This document shows positions 1-9,158 of a stretch of 64,000 nt of DNA, in pieces. Each line of letters opens with the position of its first letter. Position 1 is the first letter of the stretch. Below the pieces are notes generated by a model. That model did not search any database and was not told the DNA's origin. It saw only the letters and a program-made list of their open reading frames with translations. The DNA is from Nocardia uniformis NBRC 13702 (GTDB lineage: Bacteria; Actinomycetota; Actinomycetes; Mycobacteriales; Mycobacteriaceae): the NCBI RefSeq assembly GCF_001613345.1, contig NZ_BDCE01000046.1:1-64000 (forward strand). Reading direction: 5' to 3'. The translations under genes and the position numbers were made by a program.

Positions 1-144
1 GGGAGATCCCGCTTCGCCCGCCATGACTAAAGGAATGACGACGAGCGGGTTTTCCGACAGTCGCCGGTGACGGAACCTTGTGATAGGCATGGCCCGCATG
101 GACTCCATGGCCTCCAGGCGCGCCAGAGCCGAAACCTTACTCAT
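1..144 (-). CDS. Partial unknown protein, translationally coupled to the Fe-S nuclease
   Basis: Only the first 48 codons lie in the window; the gene runs off the left edge. The ATG (complement of 142-144) overlaps the TGA of the upstream nuclease (141-143) in an ATGA arrangement, the same coupling used throughout this locus. The peptide begins MSKVSALARLEAM and contains FRHRRLSENPLVVIPLVMAG. I do not recognise the family from this much. The overlap implies co-expression with the nuclease, so the rest of the gene is likely a further component of the island. Confidence 0.5.
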   Translation of the reverse strand, partial: MSKVSALARLEAMESMRAMPITRFRHRRLSENPLVVIPLVMAGEAGSP

Positions 145-1301
145 CTCGAGCTCCCTATCGAGGTATTGCCGACCGCGCCGATCAGCTCGGCGCGTAGCCG
201 TGCGGCGTGGCGCAGGGCGACGGCCATCTCGACCTGCTCATCGTTCGGCTCGATCGCACCGCGTGCCAGGCCCAAAGCCATTGTCACGGTGTCGATGCCA
301 CCCAGCGGCTCGGTCACGATCGACCCGAGCACATCGAGCGAACCCGCCGCCCGTGCCCGTGACCGGCAGAAGTAGGCCATCTCGCAATGGCTGAGGCAAT
401 CCGGCCGGTAAGAGGCCGGTACGGCGTCCAGCGCGGCCAGCAGTTCGTCGCGAGGACGCTGTGGACGGCCGCTCTCGTCCGGGGAAAGGTCGAAGGTCAG
501 CCCGTCGGGTAGCAGGTCGAGCAGGTCGCCGATGCGACCGATGCGAGATAGCTGGCGGGCGAGATTGTTGACCTGATTCCGCGCGTCGACAAACGCGCCC
601 GTCGGGCGGTTGGTGAAGTTCTTGGGCCCGATCAGCACAATCTTGTCAGATACGATGTCGGGGTCGTCGATGCCCGCGGCGGTCAGCATGGCACGCAGCG
701 CGAGGATGTACGCGCAGGCCTGGGTCGTCGCCGACTTCACCAGTGCGGCGTCGGCCTGCCCGTCCACAACCGGGAAGCTCTTGATCTCGACCACATACAG
801 GCGGTCGCCGAATTTGAATGCCACCAGGTCCGGCTCGAGATACACCGGGTGGCCGCCGACCTCCATGCGCAAGAGCGGGTGGTCGTACAGGTGGCCGTTG
901 CCCTTGCCGCGGGCGGCGGCCACGAGTAGGGACTCGGTCTTGGTGTAGCGGGCCGAGAGGCTGCTGTCGCCACCGACGTCATTGAGGTCTCGGTATCCGA
1001 CCTGTGGAATCGGGAGTTCGAGAACCTCGCGGAGGACCCGGAGCAACTCGGCGCAGCCGTTGTCCTTGACCATCTTCTCGAAGCTGTTGCCGCGGGTGAT
1101 GGCGAAGATGGATCGACCGAAGGGCGTCGGGTATCCGGCGTGGTCCGCGATGGCGGCCTTGTCGGAACCGGAGGTGTCCAGGACCGCTCGCAGTGTGCAT
1201 CGGGGGTTGTTCTCCAGCGCGGCAAGTGATCTGGCGTTGTATCTCAGACGCGGTGCGGATCCACGCAACGCGTCCAAGCGGATGTCGGGAGCTACCTTCA
1301 C
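141..1301 (-). CDS. Predicted Fe-S cluster PD-(D/E)XK nuclease (Cas4/AddB/RecB-like)
   Basis: 386 residues from a GTG start. The nuclease core is visible: EPD (Asp158), VEIKSF (Glu172, Lys174) and a QxxxY motif (Gln194, Tyr198), the order seen in RecB, AddB and Cas4 nucleases. One cysteine lies far upstream (Cys35) and three cluster near the C-terminus (Cys302, Cys306, Cys312: CxxxCxxxxxC), the layout that holds a 4Fe-4S cluster in AddB and Cas4. I infer a metal-dependent DNA nuclease. No helicase motifs are present in this polypeptide. It is followed by a coupled gene and lies next to, but divergent from, the SbcCD-Jet operon, which suggests a DNA-degrading defence or repair role. The exact family name is not certain. 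Confidence 0.72.
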   Translation of the reverse strand: MKVAPDIRLDALRGSAPRLRYNARSLAALENNPRCTLRAVLDTSGSDKAAIADHAGYPTPFGRSIFAITRGNSFEKMVKDNGCAELLRVLREVLELPIPQVGYRDLNDVGGDSSLSARYTKTESLLVAAARGKGNGHLYDHPLLRMEVGGHPVYLEPDLVAFKFGDRLYVVEIKSFPVVDGQADAALVKSATTQACAYILALRAMLTAAGIDDPDIVSDKIVLIGPKNFTNRPTGAFVDARNQVNNLARQLSRIGRIGDLLDLLPDGLTFDLSPDESGRPQRPRDELLAALDAVPASYRPDCLSHCEMAYFCRSRARAAGSLDVLGSIVTEPLGGIDTVTMALGLARGAIEPNDEQVEMAVALRHAARLRAELIGAVGNTSIGSSR

Positions 1302-1358
1302 GGCAGTGTGATTCCTTGGGGAGGAGGGAATGGGGGTCTAGAGGGTTGAACGGCAGAG

Positions 1359-2192
1359 TCAGCCGTCGGCTTGGTTGAGTCGGGCCTGACGCAGGGAGGA
1401 ACCGAAGAGCTGCTGCTCATCGCTCAGCTGCTTGCGGGCTCGCCGCGCTGACGCCGCTCGGGTCGCATGGTCGGCGTCGAGGTGAACCTCCAGCTCGGTG
1501 CGAGCCGCGGCGATCACCCGGTCGATATCGGGAACTATGAGGGTCGAGTTCGGCGGCATGGCTTCGGGGATATTGGTGGCGAAGCGCCACAGTAGGCGCA
1601 TCGCGATCGGCGTGGGTTCCGAACCAGCCGACCGCATCCCGAGAATGGCTTCGGCGATTCGAACCGCGCCGGTCAGGAAGTTCACCCTGGGCGAGAGCGG
1701 GCCGACGATGCGCTGCTCCAGTGACCAGGTGCTGATCGTGATCAAAGCCCTTGCCGGGGAGAGCAAATCGTGATTGAGCGCTGGGCACAGGTAGTACGGC
1801 CGGGAACCGGGAGCTGAGCGGTAGGAGCGTTCCTCGTCGCGGCGCAGGCTCGACAGCTTCGACGCCGATAGATCACCGGGGAAGAATGCTTCGTGGACAT
1901 CGACGATCAACTTGGGTGCGGCCGGAGCCTGGAGCAGGACCAATGCTCGCTGCACGTGTTCGCGGGCGGGCAGAGCCATCGAGCGCGGTTCGGCTGCCGT
2001 CGCCTCTTCGGTCACGACGGTCGCTGCGGGGGGCTCGTCGGCTTCGATGAGGGCATCCCAGGCGCGTTCGGCTCGGCGTAGCTGCGCCCGGAGTTCGCCG
2101 GCTCGCTCCGAATCCCGGGCGGTGGACGCGTCGCGGATAGCGCGACGCAGCTCGGCGATGCTCTTCTCCAGTGCGTCCAGTGGGTTGCTCAT
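1359..2192 (-). CDS. Unknown protein with N-terminal coiled-coil segment
   Basis: 277 residues, starting MSNPLDALEKSIAELRRAI. I chose the ATG at 2192 because an upstream extension would run antisense across the 5' part of sbcD. The first ~60 residues are charged and heptad-like, then an Ala/Pro/Thr-rich linker, then a globular segment containing FPGDLSASKL and a motif YYLCPALNHDLL. No catalytic motif is recognised. It ends 57 bases before the nuclease start, in the same direction, so the two plus the partial gene at the window edge look like one operon. It is probably an accessory factor of the island; its function is unknown. Confidence 0.6.
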   Translation of the reverse strand: MSNPLDALEKSIAELRRAIRDASTARDSERAGELRAQLRRAERAWDALIEADEPPAATVVTEEATAAEPRSMALPAREHVQRALVLLQAPAAPKLIVDVHEAFFPGDLSASKLSSLRRDEERSYRSAPGSRPYYLCPALNHDLLSPARALITISTWSLEQRIVGPLSPRVNFLTGAVRIAEAILGMRSAGSEPTPIAMRLLWRFATNIPEAMPPNSTLIVPDIDRVIAAARTELEVHLDADHATRAASARRARKQLSDEQQLFGSSLRQARLNQADG

Positions 2193-2325
2193 GGCACCGG
2201 AGCGTACCAGTGTTCCAGAGTTTTCCAGACTTCTTCCCGAGTATGGGGTAGCCTCGTGTTGCTCGACTCCACTCGACCGCGGCGGCGCACCGAATGCCCG
2301 CCCGCTACCTTCTTCGGAGAACCTC
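2193..2325. promoter_or_regulatory. Divergent intergenic region between the nuclease arm and the SbcCD-Jet operon
   Basis: 133 bases separate two divergent translation starts, so promoters for both arms should lie here. It contains two close copies of TTCCAGA within about 2212-2230 and a locally less GC-rich stretch (gagtatggggtagcct), which is a candidate promoter. A purine-rich stretch (cggaga) precedes the sbcD GTG. No exact -35/-10 assignment is claimed. Confidence 0.4.
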
Positions 2326-3651
2326 GTGACCGCACGCGTGTTCCATACCTCCGATTGGCATTTGGGCCGCCAGATCGCAGGACGCCATCGACGCGACGCC
2401 GAATTCGACGCCGTCCTACACGAAATCACTGAAATCGCAGTCGATTCTGCTCCCGACGTGATCGTGCACAGCGGCGATCTCTTCGACGGTCCCCGTCCTA
2501 GTCTGGACGACATGCGCCGCGCCGCGCACGCGCTTCGGGGACTCGGTAAAATCGCGCCGGTAGTAGTGGTGGCAGGCAATCACGACACGTCGTACGTGCT
2601 GTCCTTCCTGAAGTTCATGTTGAGCGATCTGGGGACCCGGCCCGATGATGAAGTCCGGGTGCGCTTCGCGACGGACGCTCGACCCGGTAGTCTTCTGGTG
2701 GCCGAGTATCCTACTGCGCGTGGGGAATTGGCAGTCCGTATCGGCGCACTGCCATATCTGCATCCAAATCGGTTCGCCTACGAATTCGCCGACCCCGCCA
2801 CGGCGACGGCGACCTACGCCGAGCGGATGCGGGTCGTGCAGGCCGACGTCTACCGCCGCCTCGCCCACAATCGCGGTCCGCGTGACGTTCTGGTATTCGC
2901 CGCACACCTGTTCGTCGAGGGCGCCACGCCGTCCCGCTCCGAGCGACCGATCTCCATCGACTCGGACTACGCCGCCATCGCTACCAATTTGCCGCTGGTG
3001 GACTACGGCGCACTCGGGCACATTCACAAACCGCAGCGCATCGACGGGATCGGCTTCCCGGCCCACTACGCGGGTAGTCCGCTCCAAATGGACTTTGGCG
3101 AGACTCGTGATACCAAGAGTGTCATCCTGGCCGAGATCGCTCCGGGCAGGGAACCCCGAATCGAGGTCACCCCACTAGAATCCGGTCGGCGGCTGGTCAA
3201 GCTCGCCGGAACCCTGGACGAGATCAGACAGACCGCGGGTCGCGTTGGTGATGCCTGGGTGAAGGTCACGGTCCACACCGACGGTCCCACCCTCGCCCTG
3301 GCGGAGACCCTCACCGAGATGTTGCCGAAAGCGACGATTGTCGACATCGATGAACTTCGTCCGGGCGCCGAGGTCCACATTCTCGACCACGCGACGACCG
3401 CTGCGGACCTGCCCAGTGTCGAAGACTTACTGCGCGAATATCTTTCCGACGGTCGAGTCATGGGACCGGCCCTGGACCGCGTCATGTCCACGCTCTCCCA
3501 CCTACAGGCGGACCCGGATCCGACCGACCGGACATCTTGCTGCGAGGAGAACCTGCTGACGGCCGCGATCGAAGGCCGCGGCTTCGACGGTATCGATCGA
3601 TCCGGCGTGCTGACCGGTTCCGAGTCCACGGTCACGGAAGCCCTGTCATGA
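2326..3651 (+). CDS. sbcD: SbcD-like Mre11-family nuclease subunit
   Basis: 441 residues from GTG. The calcineurin-like metallophosphoesterase motifs of Mre11/SbcD are all present in order: SDWHLGR (Asp10, His12), GDLFD (~50), GNHD (~84), a later AAHLF and GHIHKP (~230). These bind the two metal ions that cut DNA. The family forms the SbcCD exo/endonuclease that opens hairpins and trims protein-blocked ends. The C-terminal ~100 residues carry the capping-type domain and an acidic tail. The stop overlaps the sbcC start (ATGA at 3648-3651). Unlike an ordinary chromosomal sbcCD, this pair leads straight into jetABCD. Whether it is the cell's only SbcCD cannot be told from the window. Confidence 0.9.
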   Translation: MTARVFHTSDWHLGRQIAGRHRRDAEFDAVLHEITEIAVDSAPDVIVHSGDLFDGPRPSLDDMRRAAHALRGLGKIAPVVVVAGNHDTSYVLSFLKFMLSDLGTRPDDEVRVRFATDARPGSLLVAEYPTARGELAVRIGALPYLHPNRFAYEFADPATATATYAERMRVVQADVYRRLAHNRGPRDVLVFAAHLFVEGATPSRSERPISIDSDYAAIATNLPLVDYGALGHIHKPQRIDGIGFPAHYAGSPLQMDFGETRDTKSVILAEIAPGREPRIEVTPLESGRRLVKLAGTLDEIRQTAGRVGDAWVKVTVHTDGPTLALAETLTEMLPKATIVDIDELRPGAEVHILDHATTAADLPSVEDLLREYLSDGRVMGPALDRVMSTLSHLQADPDPTDRTSCCEENLLTAAIEGRGFDGIDRSGVLTGSESTVTEALS

Positions 3652-6600
3652 AGCCTGTCAACCTTGCTGTGCGGGGATTCCGCAGCTATCCCGATCCGGT
3701 CACCATCGACTTCACCGGCAAGGGTTTGACCGCAGCACTCGGTGACACCGGTGCCGGCAAGAGCAGTCTGCTGGAAGCGATCACGTTCGCCCTCTTTGGC
3801 AAGAGCTCCTGGGACGGCCGCGAGACCAAACATCTCATCGCCGACCAAGCGGTCGCGGGCAGTGTCGATCTCACCTTCACGCACGGAGGCCACCGGTGGC
3901 ATGTGCACCGCACGATCCACGCCACCAATTCCAATGCGGGACGCCATCATCTGAAGAACATGGATACCGGCGACGAGGTCGACGGCGCGACGCCGGTGAC
4001 CAACCGCATCGAAGCTGTCCTGCAACTGGGTTACGGCACGTTCCTTCGGGTCGGGCTCCTGCCACAAGGGAAGTTCGACCAGCTCCTGACCTCTGCTCCC
4101 AGGGACCGCACCAAACTTCTGCGCGAGCTGTTCGGTGCGGACTCACTGGCATCGGTCCAGGATGTCGCTCGAGACCGTTGCGCGAACTTGAAAGAGCTAC
4201 TCGCCGTGGCGAAGTCCAAGCGTCTGGACATCCCGACACACCCGGAGGAGACCGCCGCGGAAGCCGGTGCGAAGGCCGCGGCGGCTGAGGACTTGGCGGC
4301 ACGTCTGAGTGCATCCATCGACGCCATGAACAAACTGCAGGAACAGGTCTCGGCGGCGCGGACCGCAGCCGAAGCGGCGCAGGTGGCGGCGCGGAGACTT
4401 GCCGACGGGGTGGTGCACGACGTCGCCGCGACACTGGACAGGCTCGAACCGGTCGCCGAACGGCTCGAAACCCAACGTGCAACCCTCGAACACAGTGCTT
4501 CCGAAATCGCGGACCGTGAAGCGGGTTTCGCCGCGGAGATTCAACAGCGAGAACATCGTGGCGAGGGACTGGGTCCACTCACCAAGGCCGCGACGATTCT
4601 CGAACACCTCGCAGCACGCGTCGATACCCATCGCGTGGAGCGCCGCAATCTAGATGTCAACACGGCCCAACTCGCCGCCGACGGCGACCAAATTGCCTCG
4701 GATGAGGCAGAATTGAACATTCGGATCGAAAAGGCACGGCCGCTGATCGACGCGGCTGCTATGGCCACCGAGGTCGGTCGCGAAGTGCGAAGCCGCGAGG
4801 GTGCACTCCGTGGACAGATCGCCGACGCGATGAAGGCCGCACTCGGAATCACCGCCGCGGTCGCAGCGTGTGGGTCTGCGACTGGGGAGCTGGAAGAAGC
4901 GAACAAGGCTGTCGCCCGCCTCGAGCAGGAGATCATCGCCGTGGAAGACGCGGTAACCCGCGCCGAGGAGAGACAGAGCGCGCTCGACCTGCACAATCGC
5001 GCAGCTCTGGTCGCGGCCGATCTCCACCCGGGTGACGACTGTCCGGTGTGCCAGCAACAGGTACCGGATCCCTTCGAGGCCGGTTCGACCGCAAGCGCCG
5101 AAGAGATCCGAAAGGCGAAGGCCGCGACGCGCGATGCCAGGCGGCGGCGCGACAAGATCAGTGATGAGCTCGGGCAGTGCAAGGCAAGAGTCACAGCAGC
5201 TTTGCGCGCTGTATCGAATGGTGCGGAGAACCGGTGTGCCGCGGAGTCGGAGGCGCGGCGTTCCGCCGACGCCACGCGCGCGAAGTTCGACGAATTCTCC
5301 ACTCTTGCAGCACGAGTCGGCGGATCGTTCGACGCTGCCGCCGCCTCCGCCGCCCTCGACGCCGCGATGGGCACACTGGCCGTGCAGTCCGACCGCCACG
5401 CTCCGCATCAGCACCTGGCCGAACCGATCATCTCGGCGCTCGTAGCGTGCGATGAGGCGGTCTCCGCCCACCTCATGAAACTACGTGACGCCGAATCACT
5501 GGCCACCAACACCATTACGGTCGAACGTGAGCTGCTTGTCAGTCGTCGGAGTGCCTACGCCGCCGCGACCGAGGCTGCCAGTTCATCGTCGTCCCGAGAA
5601 ACCGATGCGATAGCCCGCACGGCCGCGGACATCCATGCGTTGCCCAGCCGCATACGATGCTTGTTGCCCAGCGAAGTAGTTGAAATAACAAGCGATTCCG
5701 TCGAAAAGGCACTATCGGCGGTCGCTGCCGGGAAGTCCGAGATCGAGAGTCTGCTCAGTGCCCTGGAAGCTGGGCGTGTCGCGAACTCCGCCATACTCAC
5801 CCGGCAGCGCGACCTCGAACAGGAGACCAACCGGCTCCTGGCGCGGCCGCTCGCCACACTCCGAAGTGAACTCGACGCGTGGGGGAAGGAACTGCTCCGC
5901 GCGATCCACCATTTCGACCGCAGTCGCCAACATCAGGTACCCCGAACGCCCGCCGAACCGGGCATCTCCGAGGTCCGCGCGTTCGCCGCCGATCTGCTCG
6001 AAATCACAGCGGCCGTCGACACCGCCCTGTCCGGTGCCTGTGCCGCCCACGCCGCCGACCTCGAGAAGGCGACCGCCAATCTTGTCGGTGCAGCCGCGCA
6101 GCTGGCCGACGTGGCCGACTTCGACGCTGCAGCTGACATGACCACCGCAAAGGCCGTTCACCCGTTCATCGACGCGAGAGCGGTGGCGCGCGGAGACGCT
6201 GAGCGGTGGCGTGAGATACAGCGCGCCGTGACGGCCCAGATCCAGCAGGCCGCAGACCTCGACTTCGCGATCGCGGCCGGCCAAGCTCGAATCGAAGCGT
6301 TGGACGTGCTGCGACGGGAACTCGTCGACGCCAGGTTCCTCGGATACCTGACGAAGCTGAACACCCGCGCGCTGCTCGGCATTGCGAGCGCACTGCTCGG
6401 GCAGCTGACCGACAATCAGTTCGGGTTCGCCGACAACTGCGACATCGTCAGCCGCAACAGCAAGGTCGTCCATAGCGCGAATCGGCTCTCCGGCGGGGAG
6501 AAGTTCCTGGCATCGCTCGCGTTGGCGCTCGCCTTGTCGGAGTTGCATTCTCGTAGTGGACCGCGCCTGGGGTCACTGTTTCTCGACGAGGGCTTCGCGA

Positions 6601-6833
6601 CCCTGGACACCGCGGCACTGCAATCGGCGCTCGATGTCCTGCGTGCCCAGACCGGCGGCGACCGCCTCGTCATGGTGATCAGTCACCTGCATGCGGTCGC
6701 CGAAGCTGTTGACGATGTTCTCTGGGTCGAGCGACCGATCGGGGGCGGCTCCGCGGCGCGGTGGCTCACCGCGGACGAACGCGACAGGTTGATAAACGCG
6801 GATCTGTCCAGCGGTCTGCAAATGCTGGCCTAG
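3648..6833 (+). CDS. sbcC: SbcC-like SMC-family ATPase subunit
   Basis: 1061 residues, typical full length for SbcC. Walker A GDTGAGKSS at ~32-40, long Ala/Glu/Arg-rich coiled coils either side of a zinc-hook CPVCQ at ~465-469, ABC signature LSGGEK at ~947 and Walker B LFLDEGF at ~977 followed by the D-loop. It is therefore an intact Rad50-type ATPase expected to partner the SbcD encoded just upstream. The start overlaps the sbcD stop by four bases. The next gene, jetA, begins 32 bases downstream with its own ribosome site and no terminator-like hairpin between, so a common transcript is likely. Confidence 0.9.
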   Translation: MKPVNLAVRGFRSYPDPVTIDFTGKGLTAALGDTGAGKSSLLEAITFALFGKSSWDGRETKHLIADQAVAGSVDLTFTHGGHRWHVHRTIHATNSNAGRHHLKNMDTGDEVDGATPVTNRIEAVLQLGYGTFLRVGLLPQGKFDQLLTSAPRDRTKLLRELFGADSLASVQDVARDRCANLKELLAVAKSKRLDIPTHPEETAAEAGAKAAAAEDLAARLSASIDAMNKLQEQVSAARTAAEAAQVAARRLADGVVHDVAATLDRLEPVAERLETQRATLEHSASEIADREAGFAAEIQQREHRGEGLGPLTKAATILEHLAARVDTHRVERRNLDVNTAQLAADGDQIASDEAELNIRIEKARPLIDAAAMATEVGREVRSREGALRGQIADAMKAALGITAAVAACGSATGELEEANKAVARLEQEIIAVEDAVTRAEERQSALDLHNRAALVAADLHPGDDCPVCQQQVPDPFEAGSTASAEEIRKAKAATRDARRRRDKISDELGQCKARVTAALRAVSNGAENRCAAESEARRSADATRAKFDEFSTLAARVGGSFDAAAASAALDAAMGTLAVQSDRHAPHQHLAEPIISALVACDEAVSAHLMKLRDAESLATNTITVERELLVSRRSAYAAATEAASSSSSRETDAIARTAADIHALPSRIRCLLPSEVVEITSDSVEKALSAVAAGKSEIESLLSALEAGRVANSAILTRQRDLEQETNRLLARPLATLRSELDAWGKELLRAIHHFDRSRQHQVPRTPAEPGISEVRAFAADLLEITAAVDTALSGACAAHAADLEKATANLVGAAAQLADVADFDAAADMTTAKAVHPFIDARAVARGDAERWREIQRAVTAQIQQAADLDFAIAAGQARIEALDVLRRELVDARFLGYLTKLNTRALLGIASALLGQLTDNQFGFADNCDIVSRNSKVVHSANRLSGGEKFLASLALALALSELHSRSGPRLGSLFLDEGFATLDTAALQSALDVLRAQTGGDRLVMVISHLHAVAEAVDDVLWVERPIGGGSAARWLTADERDRLINADLSSGLQMLA

Positions 6834-6865
6834 CCCGCACTGATAGGGGAGGGGCGAAAACCACG

Positions 6866-8341
6866 ATGTCCGAAGCGAAGGGGCGTGGCCGGGACACTCT
6901 CGGCCTGGCGACGCGAGTGAAGGCACTCGCCGTGGCCGATCCGGTACTCGATTTGGAACGACGTAAGTCGTTGCTGACCTCACGAGACTGGACCGGCTAT
7001 CAGATGGAGGAGCTTGCCCTGACCGCGATCGATACCGTCACTCTGAAGATGGATTTCGAAGACGGCGCCAAGCACGAGGACGTGGTGAGCGCGGTGGCCC
7101 GCGTGGCGGGGATCCATATGCCCGACCGCTCCACCGACGAGCACACCGAGGTGGCCAGGTGGGTCCTTGACAGCCTCGTGAACGTCGGAACCGTCGATCG
7201 AAGCTTCAGCCACGTATACGGCGTCATGTCGGACGGCTCCTACACGTCACATGTTTTCTCGTTCAAGCTGTTACGCGAGGTCGCCGGGCTCGATGGTCGT
7301 CCGCGGCTCCGTGCGTCGGACGAGGCGATCGCGGTGTTGGTGGGCGCGGTCGACATCGACATCGCGTCCGAGCAGGTGGCCGCCGACGCGAAGCTCGACG
7401 CATTGGTCAAGCGCGGCAGATTGATCGACGCACACCGCACAGCGGAGACCGCGCTGCGCCTCACCGCGCAGTACGCCGAACACATTCGCACCCAGCTGGA
7501 CGGTATGCGTCGCGACATTCGCTCGGTGCGCTGGGAACGCGATGTCCAGCGCATCCAATCCGACGCGCTCGCGCATATCGAGGGGTGCATCAAAACCGAG
7601 AACACGATCAAGGGCAATGTGATCGGGCTGATGGAAAACGGCACCGAGGACGCGACACCGGCCCAAGCCGCAGACCTGATCACCATCCTAGAGGAATGCC
7701 TGCGACGGCACGCGGCGCTGCAAGCGAATCTGCAGGAGGTGGGCGACCGGTTTCGGGCCGAACAGGAGCGGCAAGCGTTCGTGCCGCCCCCTAGCCGTTC
7801 CTACGTCGATCTGGGTCACCAGTTGCTGGAGCCCGTCCTGAATCTGCCTGTGCAGCAGGCAGGTCCGTTGCTGGAGCGGTTCGCCACCGCGGCGACGCCA
7901 CCTCGCCGCCCCACGGTCCTGTTCCTGCCGGACCTGATCACCAGCTTGCTGACCATACCGCCCGAGAGCGACGCCGACGACGGGTTGATTATTGAGCCCG
8001 AACTCGACGACGACGCTCTCCTACCCGCGTTCGTAGAGGACCAGTACATCGCCCTCGAAGGTGTGTTGAAGCGCGTGGATCACGACGGAATCCGCCTGTC
8101 CGCGCTGCTCGCCGAGGCGCGTGGCGTGGCGGTCGGTGCGTCGGGGCTGAGAAGTCTCGATCACCTTCTCGCCCTGCATGTGCTGGGGCTCTTCGGCGCA
8201 CCGCGTTCTGATCCCGCACACGGCACCGTACTCGCGGCCGTGGCGGACCACTGTCAACTGGACGACGATGTCTTCGCTGGAGACGACCTGCTGGTGGTTC
8301 GCGGTCGAGTCTCCGGTAGGGCGAATGGAGAGGACTCATGA
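6866..8341 (+). CDS. jetA: JetA-like (MukF/kleisin-type) Wadjet subunit
   Basis: 491 residues. The ATG at 6866 follows a strong purine-rich site (ggggagggg, 6846-6854). There is no enzymatic motif. The N-terminal part reads like a winged-helix region and the middle is alpha-helical. Identification rests mainly on position: first of four coupled genes ahead of a small winged-helix protein, a giant SMC ATPase and a TOPRIM protein, the order of Wadjet JetABCD. In Wadjet, JetA is the MukF-like kleisin bridging the SMC heads. The stop overlaps jetB (ATGA at 8338). I cannot assign a Wadjet subtype by eye. Confidence 0.75.
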   Translation: MSEAKGRGRDTLGLATRVKALAVADPVLDLERRKSLLTSRDWTGYQMEELALTAIDTVTLKMDFEDGAKHEDVVSAVARVAGIHMPDRSTDEHTEVARWVLDSLVNVGTVDRSFSHVYGVMSDGSYTSHVFSFKLLREVAGLDGRPRLRASDEAIAVLVGAVDIDIASEQVAADAKLDALVKRGRLIDAHRTAETALRLTAQYAEHIRTQLDGMRRDIRSVRWERDVQRIQSDALAHIEGCIKTENTIKGNVIGLMENGTEDATPAQAADLITILEECLRRHAALQANLQEVGDRFRAEQERQAFVPPPSRSYVDLGHQLLEPVLNLPVQQAGPLLERFATAATPPRRPTVLFLPDLITSLLTIPPESDADDGLIIEPELDDDALLPAFVEDQYIALEGVLKRVDHDGIRLSALLAEARGVAVGASGLRSLDHLLALHVLGLFGAPRSDPAHGTVLAAVADHCQLDDDVFAGDDLLVVRGRVSGRANGEDS

Positions 8342-9150
8342 ACTTCGACGACGCGGCCGCGGCGAACAAATTGCTCGCCTTCGGATTCCAGTCGGCACTG
8401 ACACCCAGCCGGAGCGTCGAGTACCAGGGCCTGGTGAAGCGGTGTCGTACTGATCCCGAGTTCGTCCAGTTGGTGCACGCGGTCGCACGGGGATTCGAAC
8501 TGACGATCATCGCGATAGACAACCGTGCCGGGCTCGTTCTGGGTACCACCGCCGACACCCAATTCGCCGTCAAGGTCGGCGATCACATATCGAAGACCGC
8601 CGACCGTCCCATCGCGGCATTGGCGCATTTGGCCATCGCCGCCCTCGCCTTCTATCGGCCCGAGGATCTCGACGACGACGTCCATGTCGGCCGGGTCACG
8701 ATTCATCATGTCGACGTGATGGTGGAACAGGCCGCGAAGCAGTTGAATCGTCGTGCCGTGGAGGTCGGTGCCGATGAAGGTGTGCCGGTCGACAATCCGA
8801 ACCTGTTGCAGCTGTGGCGCTACTACCAGCGTCGGAACCAGGTCAGTGCCACCGGTGATGATCGTGCGCTTGCCACCAGTCGGCGGGCCATCATCAAGCG
8901 CGTCGCAGAGTACTTGGCGGACAACGGAATGCTGCGTCGCGCTGGGAACGAGAACGGCGGCACCTACAACACCACCGCCAGATACCAGATTCAGGTGCGT
9001 GAACTTGCGGGTCAGCAGATGCTCGGCCAACTCGCCGAGCTCGGCGTCACGGTCGGCGCGGACGGCAATCCCACCGCCGCCGACCCCGACACGGATGAAT
9101 CCGTCCCCCCGGCACCCTTGTCCGAGAACGTAATCGAGCCAGGAGTCTGA
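8338..9150 (+). CDS. jetB: JetB-like (MukE-type) Wadjet subunit
   Basis: 270 residues, ATGA-coupled to jetA. The C-terminal half contains a winged-helix-like stretch (SRRAIIKRVAEYLADNGML with a following beta hairpin, GTYNTTARYQIQV), consistent with MukE-type KITE subunits that bind the kleisin. No catalytic motif. Its placement between the JetA-like and JetC-like genes supports the call. jetC starts 8 bases after its stop. Confidence 0.75.
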   Translation: MNFDDAAAANKLLAFGFQSALTPSRSVEYQGLVKRCRTDPEFVQLVHAVARGFELTIIAIDNRAGLVLGTTADTQFAVKVGDHISKTADRPIAALAHLAIAALAFYRPEDLDDDVHVGRVTIHHVDVMVEQAAKQLNRRAVEVGADEGVPVDNPNLLQLWRYYQRRNQVSATGDDRALATSRRAIIKRVAEYLADNGMLRRAGNENGGTYNTTARYQIQVRELAGQQMLGQLAELGVTVGADGNPTAADPDTDESVPPAPLSENVIEPGV

Positions 9151-9158
9151 TCCTCGCA

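Noticed and set aside
1912..2325. Upstream extension of sbcD by 138 codons
   Set aside because: The extension is antisense to the well-formed minus-strand gene at 1359-2192; the Mre11 motif begins ten codons after the GTG at 2326, which has a purine-rich ribosome site.
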